A stretch of DNA of 50,977 bases from an uncultured bacterium (GTDB lineage Bacteria; Cyanobacteriota; Vampirovibrionia; Gastranaerophilales; Gastranaerophilaceae): positions 1 to 50,977 of the forward strand of contig CASEDF010000009.1 of the NCBI GenBank assembly GCA_949286705.1, read 5' to 3'. Positions 44,351 through 50,977 of this stretch are shown one piece after another. How positions within the stretch are numbered: the stretch's first letter is position 1; each line of letters begins with the position of its first letter. A program made the translations under genes and the position numbers. Under the pieces are notes generated by a model. It had not been told where the DNA came from. It ran no database searches and was given only the letters and a program-made list of their open reading frames with translations.

Positions 44351-44668
44351 TTAGTGCGTAATCAACTTCAGCCCTGTAATCCCGCACACAATCAATCCGA
44401 TACACAAAAGCCTTAATGCGGTAACGGGCTCTTTAAATAAAATTATTCCGAGGATTACTGTTCCAAGTGTGCCTATTCCTGTCCAAATGGCATAAGCCGT
44501 GCCGAGAGGCAGACTTTTAAGAGCAAGTGCAAGAAAATAAAAACTTGCAACCATACAAATTATTGTAATAACAGTTGCAGCAGGTTGAGTAAAACCATGC
44601 GACAGCTTCAAACCTATTGCCCAGCTTATCTCAAACAATCCTGCTATTAATAAGATAATCCATTCCAT
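44351..44668 (-). CDS. gdx: SMR family guanidinium exporter (Gdx/SugE type)
   Basis: The 105 residues have four membrane helices and read MEWIILLIAGLFEISWAIGL, with the Glu of helix 1 that binds protons and substrate, then KSLPLGTAYAIWTGIGTLG and GIILFKEP. The W and G pattern (EISWAIGLKLSHGF) fits the Gdx/SugE branch rather than the EmrE drug exporters. Gdx exports guanidinium. I prefer the ATG at 44668 (AAAGGGAAAA upstream) to the GTG five codons earlier. I see no guanidine riboswitch; the upstream hairpin is the ddh terminator. Confidence 0.88.
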   Translation of the reverse strand: MEWIILLIAGLFEISWAIGLKLSHGFTQPAATVITIICMVASFYFLALALKSLPLGTAYAIWTGIGTLGTVILGIILFKEPVTALRLLCIGLIVCGITGLKLITH

Positions 44669-44707
44669 AATTTTCCCTTTCACTCACAAAATCTAAAAGA
44701 AAAATTC

Positions 44708-44739
44708 AAAAAAGGTATTCCTTTCGGAATACCTTTTTT
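44708..44739 (-). terminator. Terminator of ddh
   Basis: AAAAAAGGTATTCC and GGAATACCTTTTTT form a perfect 14-base stem around a four-base loop just after the ddh stop on the minus strand. Confidence 0.9.
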
Positions 44740-44741
44740 TA

Positions 44742-45722
44742 TTACAACATAGTTTTTCTTAATTCTTCCGCGGATTTGGGGCTTAAGTAAGCCGGCGGAA
44801 TATCAAAAACGGTTTTGCAGCCGGTTTGACCTTCTTTATACATTCTAAACGCAGCTCTTGCATAAGCAACCAGAACACTTGAGGTAAATCCGGGATTTGA
44901 ATCAAGCTTCAAACTGTATTCTATAATATGTTTTTCTTCTTTGTTGAAGCCTGTAACGCCTGATCTGAGAACAAAACCGCCGTGCGGAATTCCGCTGTGA
45001 TTTTTCTTCAATTCTTCTTCTGAAATAAAGTGAACTGTTGTATCGTAATCAGAGAAGTAATTCGGCATTGTAACTATATCATGTTCAACCTGTTTGGGAT
45101 CAGCGCCTTCTTCCAATACTACAAAACATTCTCTGGTGTGTTTTTCGCGGGTAGAAAGAACGGGATTTTCACCGTTTTTAACAGATTGAATAGCCTTTTC
45201 AACCGGAACTGTATATTGTTTGCCGTCTTTAACGCCCTTAACACGTCTGATTGCATCAGAATGCCCCTGACTTACTCCCCTGCCCCAGAATGTGTAATCA
45301 TTACCTTCGGGTAAAATTGCGTTTGCATACATTCTGTTCAATGAGAATAAACCGGGATCCCAGCCCACGGAAATTATTGCTACCTTACCGCTTTCTTTCG
45401 CAGATTTGTCAACATTTTCAAAATGTACGGGGATGTTTGCGTGAGTGTCAAAACTGTCAATACAATTGAACATTTTTGCATATTTCGGAGTTTGTTCCGG
45501 CAAGTCAGTAGCGCTGCCGCCGCAAAGGATTAAAACATCAATTTTGTCTTTCCAGTTTTCAATCTCATCAACACTCAAAACTTTTGCGGACTCAGTTTGA
45601 ATCTTAACACTTTCAGGGTTTCTGCGTGTAAACACCGCAACAAGCTCTGTATCAGGATTTTGTCTAACTGCAGCTTCTACTCCCCTGCCTAAATTTCCGT
45701 AACCTAAAATACCAATTCTCAT
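44742..45722 (-). CDS. ddh: meso-Diaminopimelate D-dehydrogenase
   Basis: Ddh makes meso-DAP from tetrahydrodipicolinate, ammonia and NADPH in one step, for lysine and peptidoglycan. The 326 residues begin RIGILGYGNLGRGVE (NADPH fold) and contain ILCGGSATDLPEQ, CIDSFDTHANIPVH, VGWDPGLFSLNRMY, FWGRGVSQGHSDAIRR and SGIPHGGFVLRSG, all typical. GAAGGTG precedes the ATG. It supports a DAP-type cell wall. Confidence 0.95.
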   Translation of the reverse strand: MRIGILGYGNLGRGVEAAVRQNPDTELVAVFTRRNPESVKIQTESAKVLSVDEIENWKDKIDVLILCGGSATDLPEQTPKYAKMFNCIDSFDTHANIPVHFENVDKSAKESGKVAIISVGWDPGLFSLNRMYANAILPEGNDYTFWGRGVSQGHSDAIRRVKGVKDGKQYTVPVEKAIQSVKNGENPVLSTREKHTRECFVVLEEGADPKQVEHDIVTMPNYFSDYDTTVHFISEEELKKNHSGIPHGGFVLRSGVTGFNKEEKHIIEYSLKLDSNPGFTSSVLVAYARAAFRMYKEGQTGCKTVFDIPPAYLSPKSAEELRKTML

Positions 45723-45801
45723 AGTTGCACCTTCTTTCGTGTAAAAATAACACTTAAATATAACATGAAAGATATGCGCACAACAAAAATGTTAAGAAAT
45801 A

Positions 45802-46011
45802 TTATTCTTCAATCAGAATATTATCCTGAACGGATGCAAAAATACCAAGAATATGCTGTTCTTCGCCGGAAAACGGAGTATTGGGGACATATTTATTGCG
45901 GTCGCCATTTACGAACACACTGTTTATGGTTTCATTGCCTTTTACACTTTGTGTTTTAGACACTTCACCCGTACCAATCATTTTACCGATATTATTAACG
46001 TTAAATTCCAT
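45802..46011 (-). CDS. Small hypothetical protein, 69 residues
   Basis: The ATG at 46011 has AAGGATG about eight bases upstream. The product starts MEFNVNNIGKMIGTGEVSK, lacks membrane helices and ends in an acidic tail. No family is recognised. It is divergent from the SLH gene, with a 151-base region between, and sits upstream of ddh on the same strand. Confidence 0.55.
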   Translation of the reverse strand: MEFNVNNIGKMIGTGEVSKTQSVKGNETINSVFVNGDRNKYVPNTPFSGEEQHILGIFASVQDNILIEE

Positions 46012-46098
46012 AAAGGCATCCTTTCAGATAGTATATCGGAATTTTCAAACAAAAACTTTAGCCGTTCAGATGAAATATTAACTAATGTTTACAATCAA

Positions 46099-46127
46099 TT
46101 GAAAGATAGTACGGTTAACTGTATTAT
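46099..46127 (+). promoter_or_regulatory. Promoter of the SLH gene
   Basis: TTGAAA (46099-46104) and TATTAT (46122-46127) are 17 bases apart. The leader to the ATG at 46163 holds an AGGAG site. Confidence 0.5.
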
Positions 46128-46162
46128 AAATAATGTCACAGGGTTATATAGGAGTAAATTAT

Positions 46163-47308
46163 ATGAAAAAAACATTCAAAGGGTTATTATCCGTAATTGC
46201 GGTTGCATTCACAATTACTGCAGCGAACGCATTTCCGGATGTAGCAGACAATTACTGGGCAGCACCGCAGATTAAGGAACTGTCCGAACAAGGAGTAATC
46301 GTAGGTTATCCCGACGGAACATTTAAACCTGACGATAATGTAACACGTGCGGAATTTGCCTCAATGGCAATAAAAGCACTGGGGCAACAAAATACCAAAG
46401 TAGTTCAGCCGGTTAATTTTTCAGACATAACTACTGAATACTGGGCATATGACGCAATACAAAAGGCAATTTATTTTGACCTCGTATCAGTGCCTGAAAA
46501 AGACGAACTTTTCAGACCCGATGACAGTGTTTCGAGAGCCGAATCCTTGTCAGTAGCAGTCAATGCACTTACAACAGAACAGATTAGCGAACAAAAAGCT
46601 AAAGAAGTTCTTGAAAAAGTATACATTGACACACATACCATTCCTGAATGGTTCTTAATTCCTGCAGGAAAGGCGGAAATTTTGGGAATGATGGTAATTA
46701 TGCCGAGCTCTGATAAGGCAAAAGTCGAAGCAGAACGTCCTGCAACACGTGCGGAAGTTGCCGCAATATTATTCAAAATGATGGAGCAGGCAAAATTAAA
46801 TCCGAATGCAAAACTTGCAGAAGCAATGAGGAAGAAAACAGGCGACGGATTTGTAATTGAAAATGCAACAGTACAGGGGAGTATCGGTACAATTCCTGCA
46901 GGTTCAATTGTTCCCGTTGAATTAACCAAATACATAAGTTCACAAACTTCTGAACCCGGCGATTTATTTGCCGGAGTTGCAGCTCAAAATTACGTAACAA
47001 AAGAAAAATTCATCCTTGTAAATAAAGGCGCAACCCTTAAAGGTCAATTGATTGATGTCAGACCGGGAAGATGGTTTGTAAGAAACGGTGTACTTGTTCT
47101 GGATAATTCACTTATCACAACAAATAACGACCAGACGACAAATTTCAACGCAGTTGCTAATATCAAAAAAGACCGTAACTGGTTTATGAAATTTGTAAGA
47201 TTCTGTTTCAAGGGCGAAAAACTTGAAGTTCCGGCACAGGGAACAGTCAATCTGAAACTTTTAAAACCGGTTCAGGTAGACTTAACAAACGGCTGGATTC
47301 TTGAATAA
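46163..47308 (+). CDS. SLH-domain surface protein with IPAG-type C-terminal domain
   Basis: I take the ATG at 46163 (AGGAG nine bases upstream) over 46133. The 381-residue product has a signal peptide (about 1-23), two clear SLH repeats (FPDVADNYWAAPQI...DGTFKPDDNVTRAEFA, about 24-75, and FSDITTEYWAYDAI...FRPDDSVSRAES, about 85-140), a weaker third (about 150-215) and a C-terminal domain. SLH repeats bind wall polymers and hold proteins at the cell envelope. The C-terminal half (IPAGSIVPVELTKYISS, ILVNKGATLKGQLIDV) resembles the secreted protein at 13766. It may link outer envelope and wall. Confidence 0.85.
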   Translation: MKKTFKGLLSVIAVAFTITAANAFPDVADNYWAAPQIKELSEQGVIVGYPDGTFKPDDNVTRAEFASMAIKALGQQNTKVVQPVNFSDITTEYWAYDAIQKAIYFDLVSVPEKDELFRPDDSVSRAESLSVAVNALTTEQISEQKAKEVLEKVYIDTHTIPEWFLIPAGKAEILGMMVIMPSSDKAKVEAERPATRAEVAAILFKMMEQAKLNPNAKLAEAMRKKTGDGFVIENATVQGSIGTIPAGSIVPVELTKYISSQTSEPGDLFAGVAAQNYVTKEKFILVNKGATLKGQLIDVRPGRWFVRNGVLVLDNSLITTNNDQTTNFNAVANIKKDRNWFMKFVRFCFKGEKLEVPAQGTVNLKLLKPVQVDLTNGWILE

Positions 47309-47309
47309 T

Positions 47310-47339
47310 AAAAAGAGCCTCTTTTAAGAGGCTCTTTTT
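47310..47339. terminator. Bidirectional terminator between the SLH and pilin-like genes
   Basis: AAAAAGAGCCTC and GAGGCTCTTTTT form a perfect 12-base stem around TTTTAA. The stop codon of the convergent pilin-like gene (47338-47340) overlaps its edge. Confidence 0.88.
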
Positions 47340-47754
47340 AATAAGCAGTAAAATTACCTCCTGCAGTACCGCTTTGAGACTGCGAATCTCTTGCATTATC
47401 AATATATTGAGTACACTGATCCTCAGTCACGTTTTTATAAGTTTTTTCATTACAACCGGAATTTGCCCACTCACATTGATAAACATAACAATCACCATAA
47501 ACCACTTCAGACTCACCAGAGTTCCCATCACCCTGTCCGGGGGTGGAATCAGGAACTTCATAGGTAACTTCTGGCTGCAAGTTTTCTGAAACATTTGCCC
47601 ATATATCTACCGCTGTATCGTAACCCATATAATATGCATCATTTTCCACGCGTTTCATCTTATTCAAAGTTATGGGCAATGTCACAAGAACCACTAACGT
47701 TATAATTATTAAGGTTATTGTTAACTCTCCCAGTGTAAAGCCATTACTTTTCAT
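47338..47754 (-). CDS. Type IV pilin-like protein, short leader
   Basis: The 138-residue product starts MKSNGFTLGELTITLIII: a five-residue leader, cut site G-F, Glu at +5 and a hydrophobic helix. The globular part carries Cys residues (DCYVYQCEWANSGC) and a Gly/Ser-rich end. GGGGG lies upstream of the start on the minus strand. There is no homopolymer tract between start and motif, so it is probably stably expressed, in contrast to the three tract-bearing genes. Confidence 0.82.
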   Translation of the reverse strand: MKSNGFTLGELTITLIIITLVVLVTLPITLNKMKRVENDAYYMGYDTAVDIWANVSENLQPEVTYEVPDSTPGQGDGNSGESEVVYGDCYVYQCEWANSGCNEKTYKNVTEDQCTQYIDNARDSQSQSGTAGGNFTAY

Positions 47755-47814
47755 TTATAACCCCCGTTCATATTACCTTTCAAAATTATACCAAATTTAA
47801 CAACTTTCGGCAAG

Positions 47815-48984
47815 TTATTTTTCTTTTACAAAACCTATTTGCACAATATCTTTGCCGAATTTTGCCTCCAGTTTATCAAAACATTTTGACAGCTTTTCTT
47901 TTTTGGAATCCAAAACATCATCAGAGAATAAGAACAGCTGTTCTTCACTATTTGAGCATAAATTATCAAGAATGATTCCGGTACTGCGGTAAACAACAGA
48001 CGGCGAATAAATCTTTTGCAGTAATTCAAAAGCTATATCAGAAATTTCCATCTCAAATGACGTCGGTGCAGAGAGCATTTTTTTCTCATAAACAACCCTG
48101 AAATCTTTTGTTCTCAGCATAACACCGATTGTTTGAGCTTTGCAGTCGATTTTCCGTAACTTACGGCATGCCGAATGTATATGATAGTTCAACTGATTTT
48201 TAATAAAATCCAAATCAGACGTAAAAATTCCAAACGCGCTTGTTTTTTGGATTGATTTCGGGAGTTTTTCTTCGTTCACAACAGGTGACACAACTTCACC
48301 CAATAATTCATGTTTCATCTCTAAAGCTCTGATACCAACTTTTTTATCAAGCCAGACATCCTCTTTTGCGACTAAATCTGCTGCCGATAGGATTCCGGCT
48401 TTTTTAAACAAAACAGTTAAGTTTTTGCCTATTCCCCAGATTTCCTCAATTTTTGTATTTTGAAGCTCAGGCATAATTTTCTTATTCGCAATCATATAAA
48501 CACCGGTATCCGTCTTTTTAGCCTTGTCAGAAGCAAGTTTTGCAAGCGTTTTGGTGGAACTTACGCCTATTGATACGGGGATATCAATCTTTTCTTTTAT
48601 CTGTTCTCTTATAAACTGCGCAAGTTCAAGGTAATTTTTCTTATAAAGCCTCTTTAATCCGGTCAGTTCAACAAATGCCTCATCAACGGAATACACCTGA
48701 ACATTCGGGCTGAATTCCCTTAAAACCGCCATTACATCCTCCGAAATTTCACCGTACAAATCGTGATGACAGGATACGTAAATTGCGTCGGGAAATTCAT
48801 CTTTTGCAAGAAAATACGGCTGTCCCATTCTGACACCCATTTTTTTTGCCTCTTTTGAACGCGAAATTACACACCCGTCTTTATTTGACAACACACAAAC
48901 GGGTTTTCCTTTCAACTCCGGATTGACCTTCTGTTCACAAGATACAAAAAATGAATCACAATCCACAAGCGCAATAACTTTCAT
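47815..48984 (-). CDS. umuC: Y-family DNA polymerase, UmuC type
   Basis: Y-family enzymes copy past damaged bases. The 389 residues have ALVDCDSFFVSCEQ (first metal Asp), SNKDGCVISRSKEAKKMGVR (UmuC-type region) and YSVDEAFVEL (catalytic Asp-Glu). The C-terminus carries a QLFLF beta-clamp motif near 348. TATAAT lies six bases before the ATG, in the 15-base gap after rqcH, so it has its own leaderless start. There is no UmuD next to it and no clear SOS box is seen. Confidence 0.92.
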   Translation of the reverse strand: MKVIALVDCDSFFVSCEQKVNPELKGKPVCVLSNKDGCVISRSKEAKKMGVRMGQPYFLAKDEFPDAIYVSCHHDLYGEISEDVMAVLREFSPNVQVYSVDEAFVELTGLKRLYKKNYLELAQFIREQIKEKIDIPVSIGVSSTKTLAKLASDKAKKTDTGVYMIANKKIMPELQNTKIEEIWGIGKNLTVLFKKAGILSAADLVAKEDVWLDKKVGIRALEMKHELLGEVVSPVVNEEKLPKSIQKTSAFGIFTSDLDFIKNQLNYHIHSACRKLRKIDCKAQTIGVMLRTKDFRVVYEKKMLSAPTSFEMEISDIAFELLQKIYSPSVVYRSTGIILDNLCSNSEEQLFLFSDDVLDSKKEKLSKCFDKLEAKFGKDIVQIGFVKEK

Positions 48985-48990
48985 ACTAAA

Positions 48991-48996
48991 ATTATA
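48991..48996 (-). promoter_or_regulatory. Extended -10 box of the umuC gene, leaderless
   Basis: TGGTATAAT on the minus strand: TG one base before TATAAT, which ends six bases before the ATG at 48984. The box sits between two genes only 15 bases apart. Confidence 0.6.
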
Positions 48997-48999
48997 CCA

Positions 49000-50418
49000 C
49001 TAATCTATTACAATTTCTTTTTCATGAGAATACGTAACATAACCCAAGTTAGCTTTTGGCGGCTTTTTAAGATATTTGGCATAAGTATAGATTACGCCTA
49101 TTTTAGAAGACTTTGCACCGCTTGAATTTTCTTTTGCAAGTTTTGCACATTCTAAAATCAATTTATCCGTCACATTTTGACTGCGCAAAAGCACATGAGA
49201 TCCCGCACAATCTCGCGTATGAAACCATAAATCATCATCTTTTGCCAATTTTGAAACTATGTAATCATTTTGCTTATTATTTTTGCCGATAAAAATTGTA
49301 TAATCGTCCGTTTTAATTTCTTTTGGCATAATCGCGGACTTTTTGTCAGCTTTAACATTTTTTTCATCAGGCTCAATTTCAGAAGAAATTTCCAGTAAAT
49401 CCGCAATATTTTCTGCATTTTCAACAGAATACAAAAGCTGTTCCAGATAAATTTTTTCCGCTGTTAATTCCTCGGAAAATTCCACAAGTTTTTGGTTGGA
49501 AACCTTTGCTTTATTATAAAGTCTGTAAAAATTGTTCGCGTTATCTTTAAGAGTTTTTGTTTCATCCAGCTCTATTGAAATATTTTTATTGTTTTCATAA
49601 TCAAAAACTGTAATCACAGGTACCAAATCCTGATTATTATAGAGATTTGCCATAATCAAATCGCCGTAAAGTCTGTATTTTTCGGCTTTTTCCTTTGAAA
49701 CGCTTTGTTTTTCAACCTTATTCAATGAATTTTTAACCTTTTTAAGGCGTCTTTGAACAAGCAGTTTGTATTTTTCACAAAGCTTTTTAAACTTATCTGT
49801 ATAAATCGCCTCTGCAAAACAGTTGTCAATATTAATATTTACGCTGCCTGACAAATTTAAAAGAGAATTTTCACAAGAATACCAGAAATTGTTTTGCCTT
49901 GGCGGATACACATACGGAAGCCCGCCTGCCATTTCGCGTTCGCGACTTTTTTCGGCGCCGACATTATGGGCACATCCTATAATAACATTTGTATCATGGT
50001 TATACAAAATCACATTTGAATGTTTTCCCATAAGTTCAATCGCAAGACAGAGATAAATTTTTTCGGATAACTCGTTGTAAGTTTCAATATAAAATTCCAA
50101 AATCCGCTCGAATTCCGGCTGATTAACCTTTGAAATCCGCGAATTTTCAAGATATTTACGCAGAAGCATACAAAACATCGGCGGCTTTTGCGGAATTTCA
50201 ATCAAACGTTTTTCCTCATTTTCTTTTGACATAAAACATATATGGAAAAACTGAGGATTAATATTCACATAAAATTTACGTACATCCCCGCTGTTGCGCA
50301 GAGTAAAAACAAATTCACGCCGCGTCGGCTGTTGAATTTTTTGAATTCTTGCACCATTGAGATATGCGGCATTTTCCTCAAGCCACGATTTTAATGTAAC
50401 ACTATCTAACGTAATCAT
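49000..50418 (-). CDS. rqcH: NFACT family protein, RqcH-like (ribosome quality control)
   Basis: The 472 residues show the NFACT-N domain (about 1-190; MITLDSVTLKSWLEE, IELMGKHSNVILYN), paired coiled coils (about 225-340) and the NFACT-R domain (about 365-472; IGKNNKQNDYIV, DLWFHTRDCAGSHVLLR). RqcH binds split 50S subunits with peptidyl-tRNA and adds alanine tails. At the site where the family often has Asp-Arg the protein reads ER (PEFERILEF). The start is leaderless, six bases after TAAAAT. A pilin-like gene diverges upstream. Confidence 0.9.
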   Translation of the reverse strand: MITLDSVTLKSWLEENAAYLNGARIQKIQQPTRREFVFTLRNSGDVRKFYVNINPQFFHICFMSKENEEKRLIEIPQKPPMFCMLLRKYLENSRISKVNQPEFERILEFYIETYNELSEKIYLCLAIELMGKHSNVILYNHDTNVIIGCAHNVGAEKSREREMAGGLPYVYPPRQNNFWYSCENSLLNLSGSVNINIDNCFAEAIYTDKFKKLCEKYKLLVQRRLKKVKNSLNKVEKQSVSKEKAEKYRLYGDLIMANLYNNQDLVPVITVFDYENNKNISIELDETKTLKDNANNFYRLYNKAKVSNQKLVEFSEELTAEKIYLEQLLYSVENAENIADLLEISSEIEPDEKNVKADKKSAIMPKEIKTDDYTIFIGKNNKQNDYIVSKLAKDDDLWFHTRDCAGSHVLLRSQNVTDKLILECAKLAKENSSGAKSSKIGVIYTYAKYLKKPPKANLGYVTYSHEKEIVID

Positions 50419-50424
50419 AAAAAT

Positions 50425-50430
50425 ATTTTA
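50425..50430 (-). promoter_or_regulatory. -10 box of rqcH, leaderless
   Basis: TAAAAT on the minus strand ends six bases before the rqcH ATG. The context TTTGTAGTAAAATAT is the same as before the WYL operon. Confidence 0.5.
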
Positions 50431-50452
50431 CTACAAAATGGATTTTTTAGCC

Positions 50453-50481
50453 TTGACAAAATATGCAAAATAATATTTAAT
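50453..50481 (+). promoter_or_regulatory. Promoter of the pilin-like gene at 50504
   Basis: A perfect TTGACA (50453-50458) and TTTAAT (50476-50481) are 17 bases apart. AAGGAG at 50491-50496 follows, seven bases before the ATG. This gene therefore has complete signals for transcription and translation despite its frame break. Confidence 0.6.
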
Positions 50482-50503
50482 AAAAGAAAAAAGGAGATTA
50501 GAT

Positions 50504-50977
50504 ATGTTGAAAAAGGTTGTGCAAAAAGCGGTTCAGATAGTCGCCCCCCCCCGAGATTATCACTATATAAGGGTTTCATCTTAACAAAAAGTGCTGCACG
50601 CACTCCTCGTAATGACAAACCTCACGCTACTCACTTCACTCACTTGACTCACGCAAAACGTGCTGCCTTTACTCTTGCAGAAGTCTTAATTACCCTCGCA
50701 ATTATCGGCATTGTGGCGGCTATGACCATTCCAACGCTTGTCGCTAATTACCAGAATAAAGCCTGGAATACTTCTGCTCAAGTCTTTGAAAGAAAACTTG
50801 AAGAAGCTCTCAAAACTATGAATACTCAACAGGTTCTTGCTGGTTACTCCTCTACTGCCGATTTCGTCGGGGCGTTAGGCAAATATTTCAAAATTACTAA
50901 AATCTGCTCCAATGATGATATCATGTCCTGTTTTGAAGACAAAGTTCGTTGGGGGAAAAATGAACTCGAAGTCAGTA
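50504..50977 (+). CDS. Type IV pilin-like protein, out of frame at a C9 tract (OFF state), cut by window end
   Basis: The ATG at 50504 (AAGGAG upstream) begins MLKKVVQKAVQIVAPP. After nine C the frame turns into RDYHYIRVSS and stops at 50582-50584. With one more C the frame is open with no stop from the tract through 38 codons to THAKRAAFTLAEVLITLAI and to the end of the window. The mature part is very close to that of 1739-3055 (both have QVFERKL-EALKTMNTQQVL and LAGYSSTA). The leader between tract and motif carries the same TPRND and THAKRAAFTLAE blocks as 1739. The complete gene lies beyond the window. Confidence 0.72.
50544..50552 (+). repeat. C9 homopolymer tract inside the pilin-like gene
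   Basis: Nine C, 13 codons after the start codon. Flanks AGTCG and GAGATT are identical to the plus-strand flanks at 30438-30446. One extra base would restore the frame. Confidence 0.85.

Noticed and set aside
44201-44416. A 71-codon plus-strand open frame after tRNA-Tyr
   Set aside because: It starts inside the terminator tail, has no ribosome-binding site, overlaps the gdx gene and contains the 19-base repeat; it looks like chance.
44669-44741. A guanidine riboswitch before gdx
   Set aside because: The only strong hairpin is a simple terminator of ddh with a T-run; no ykkC motif or ACGR loops are seen.

Overview
The window looks like a chromosomal piece of a low-GC, non-photosynthetic member of the Cyanobacteriota line (Melainabacteria/Vampirovibrionia, most like gut Gastranaerophilales). 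This is an inference from content and style: several type IV pilin-like proteins with an FTLAEVLITL-type N-terminus, an SLH-domain surface protein, LCP and diaminopimelate dehydrogenase (a DAP-type wall), AT-rich codon use and no photosynthesis genes. No 16S rRNA is present to settle it. There is no prophage, intact insertion sequence, CRISPR array or rRNA operon.

Layout. 1-3055: the edge of a pilin-like gene, an MFS exporter with a palindromic operator, and a long pilin-like gene full of palindromic repeats. 3346-8738: typA, mgtE, an LCP ligase and LemA. 8782-10433: two tRNA-Arg genes and a secreted pectate lyase. 10584-11574 (minus): rpmE and thyX. 11787-17159: a small ORF, a CHASE2-GGDEF protein, a secreted protein, a TPR protein and proS. 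17193-19946: gtrA-like and gatD (minus) diverging from tatD-tlyA. 19947-26513 (minus): the tig-clpP-clpX-polA cluster with a small secreted protein. 26662-29464: acyltransferase, nitrilase-family amidase and dacB-like peptidase. 29461-30473 (minus): a pilin-like gene out of frame. 30590-34327: GT2, Gfo/Idh oxidoreductase, CDP-alcohol phosphatidyltransferase, trmL and nnrD. 34308-35922 (minus): a small protein, anmK and a candidate small RNA. 36051-41532: a tandem pair of WYL regulators followed by dnaE. 41589-44173: tRNA-Gly with a duplicated 3' end, an unknown membrane-anchored protein, two tRNA-Thr and tRNA-Tyr. 44351-46011 (minus): gdx, ddh and a small protein. 46163-50418: SLH protein, a pilin-like protein, a UmuC-type polymerase and RqcH. 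50504-end: a fifth pilin-like gene, out of frame.

The most interesting signal is in three of the five pilin-like genes. Each has a good ribosome-binding site and start codon, then about 9-14 codons, then a run of nine or ten G or C, then a repeat-rich leader, then the prepilin motif. The gene at 1739 (G10) is in frame. The genes at 30473 (G9) and 50504 (C9) are out of frame and stop shortly after the tract, but adding one base opens both without a stop up to the prepilin motif. This suggests a family of surface pilin-like proteins switched by slipped-strand mispairing, with a tract of ten as the ON state.

A second theme is expression style. Most genes that head a transcription unit lack a ribosome-binding site and have a -10 box 6-7 bases before the ATG, sometimes with an upstream TG, which predicts leaderless mRNAs. 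Genes inside operons carry ordinary GGAGG-type sites.
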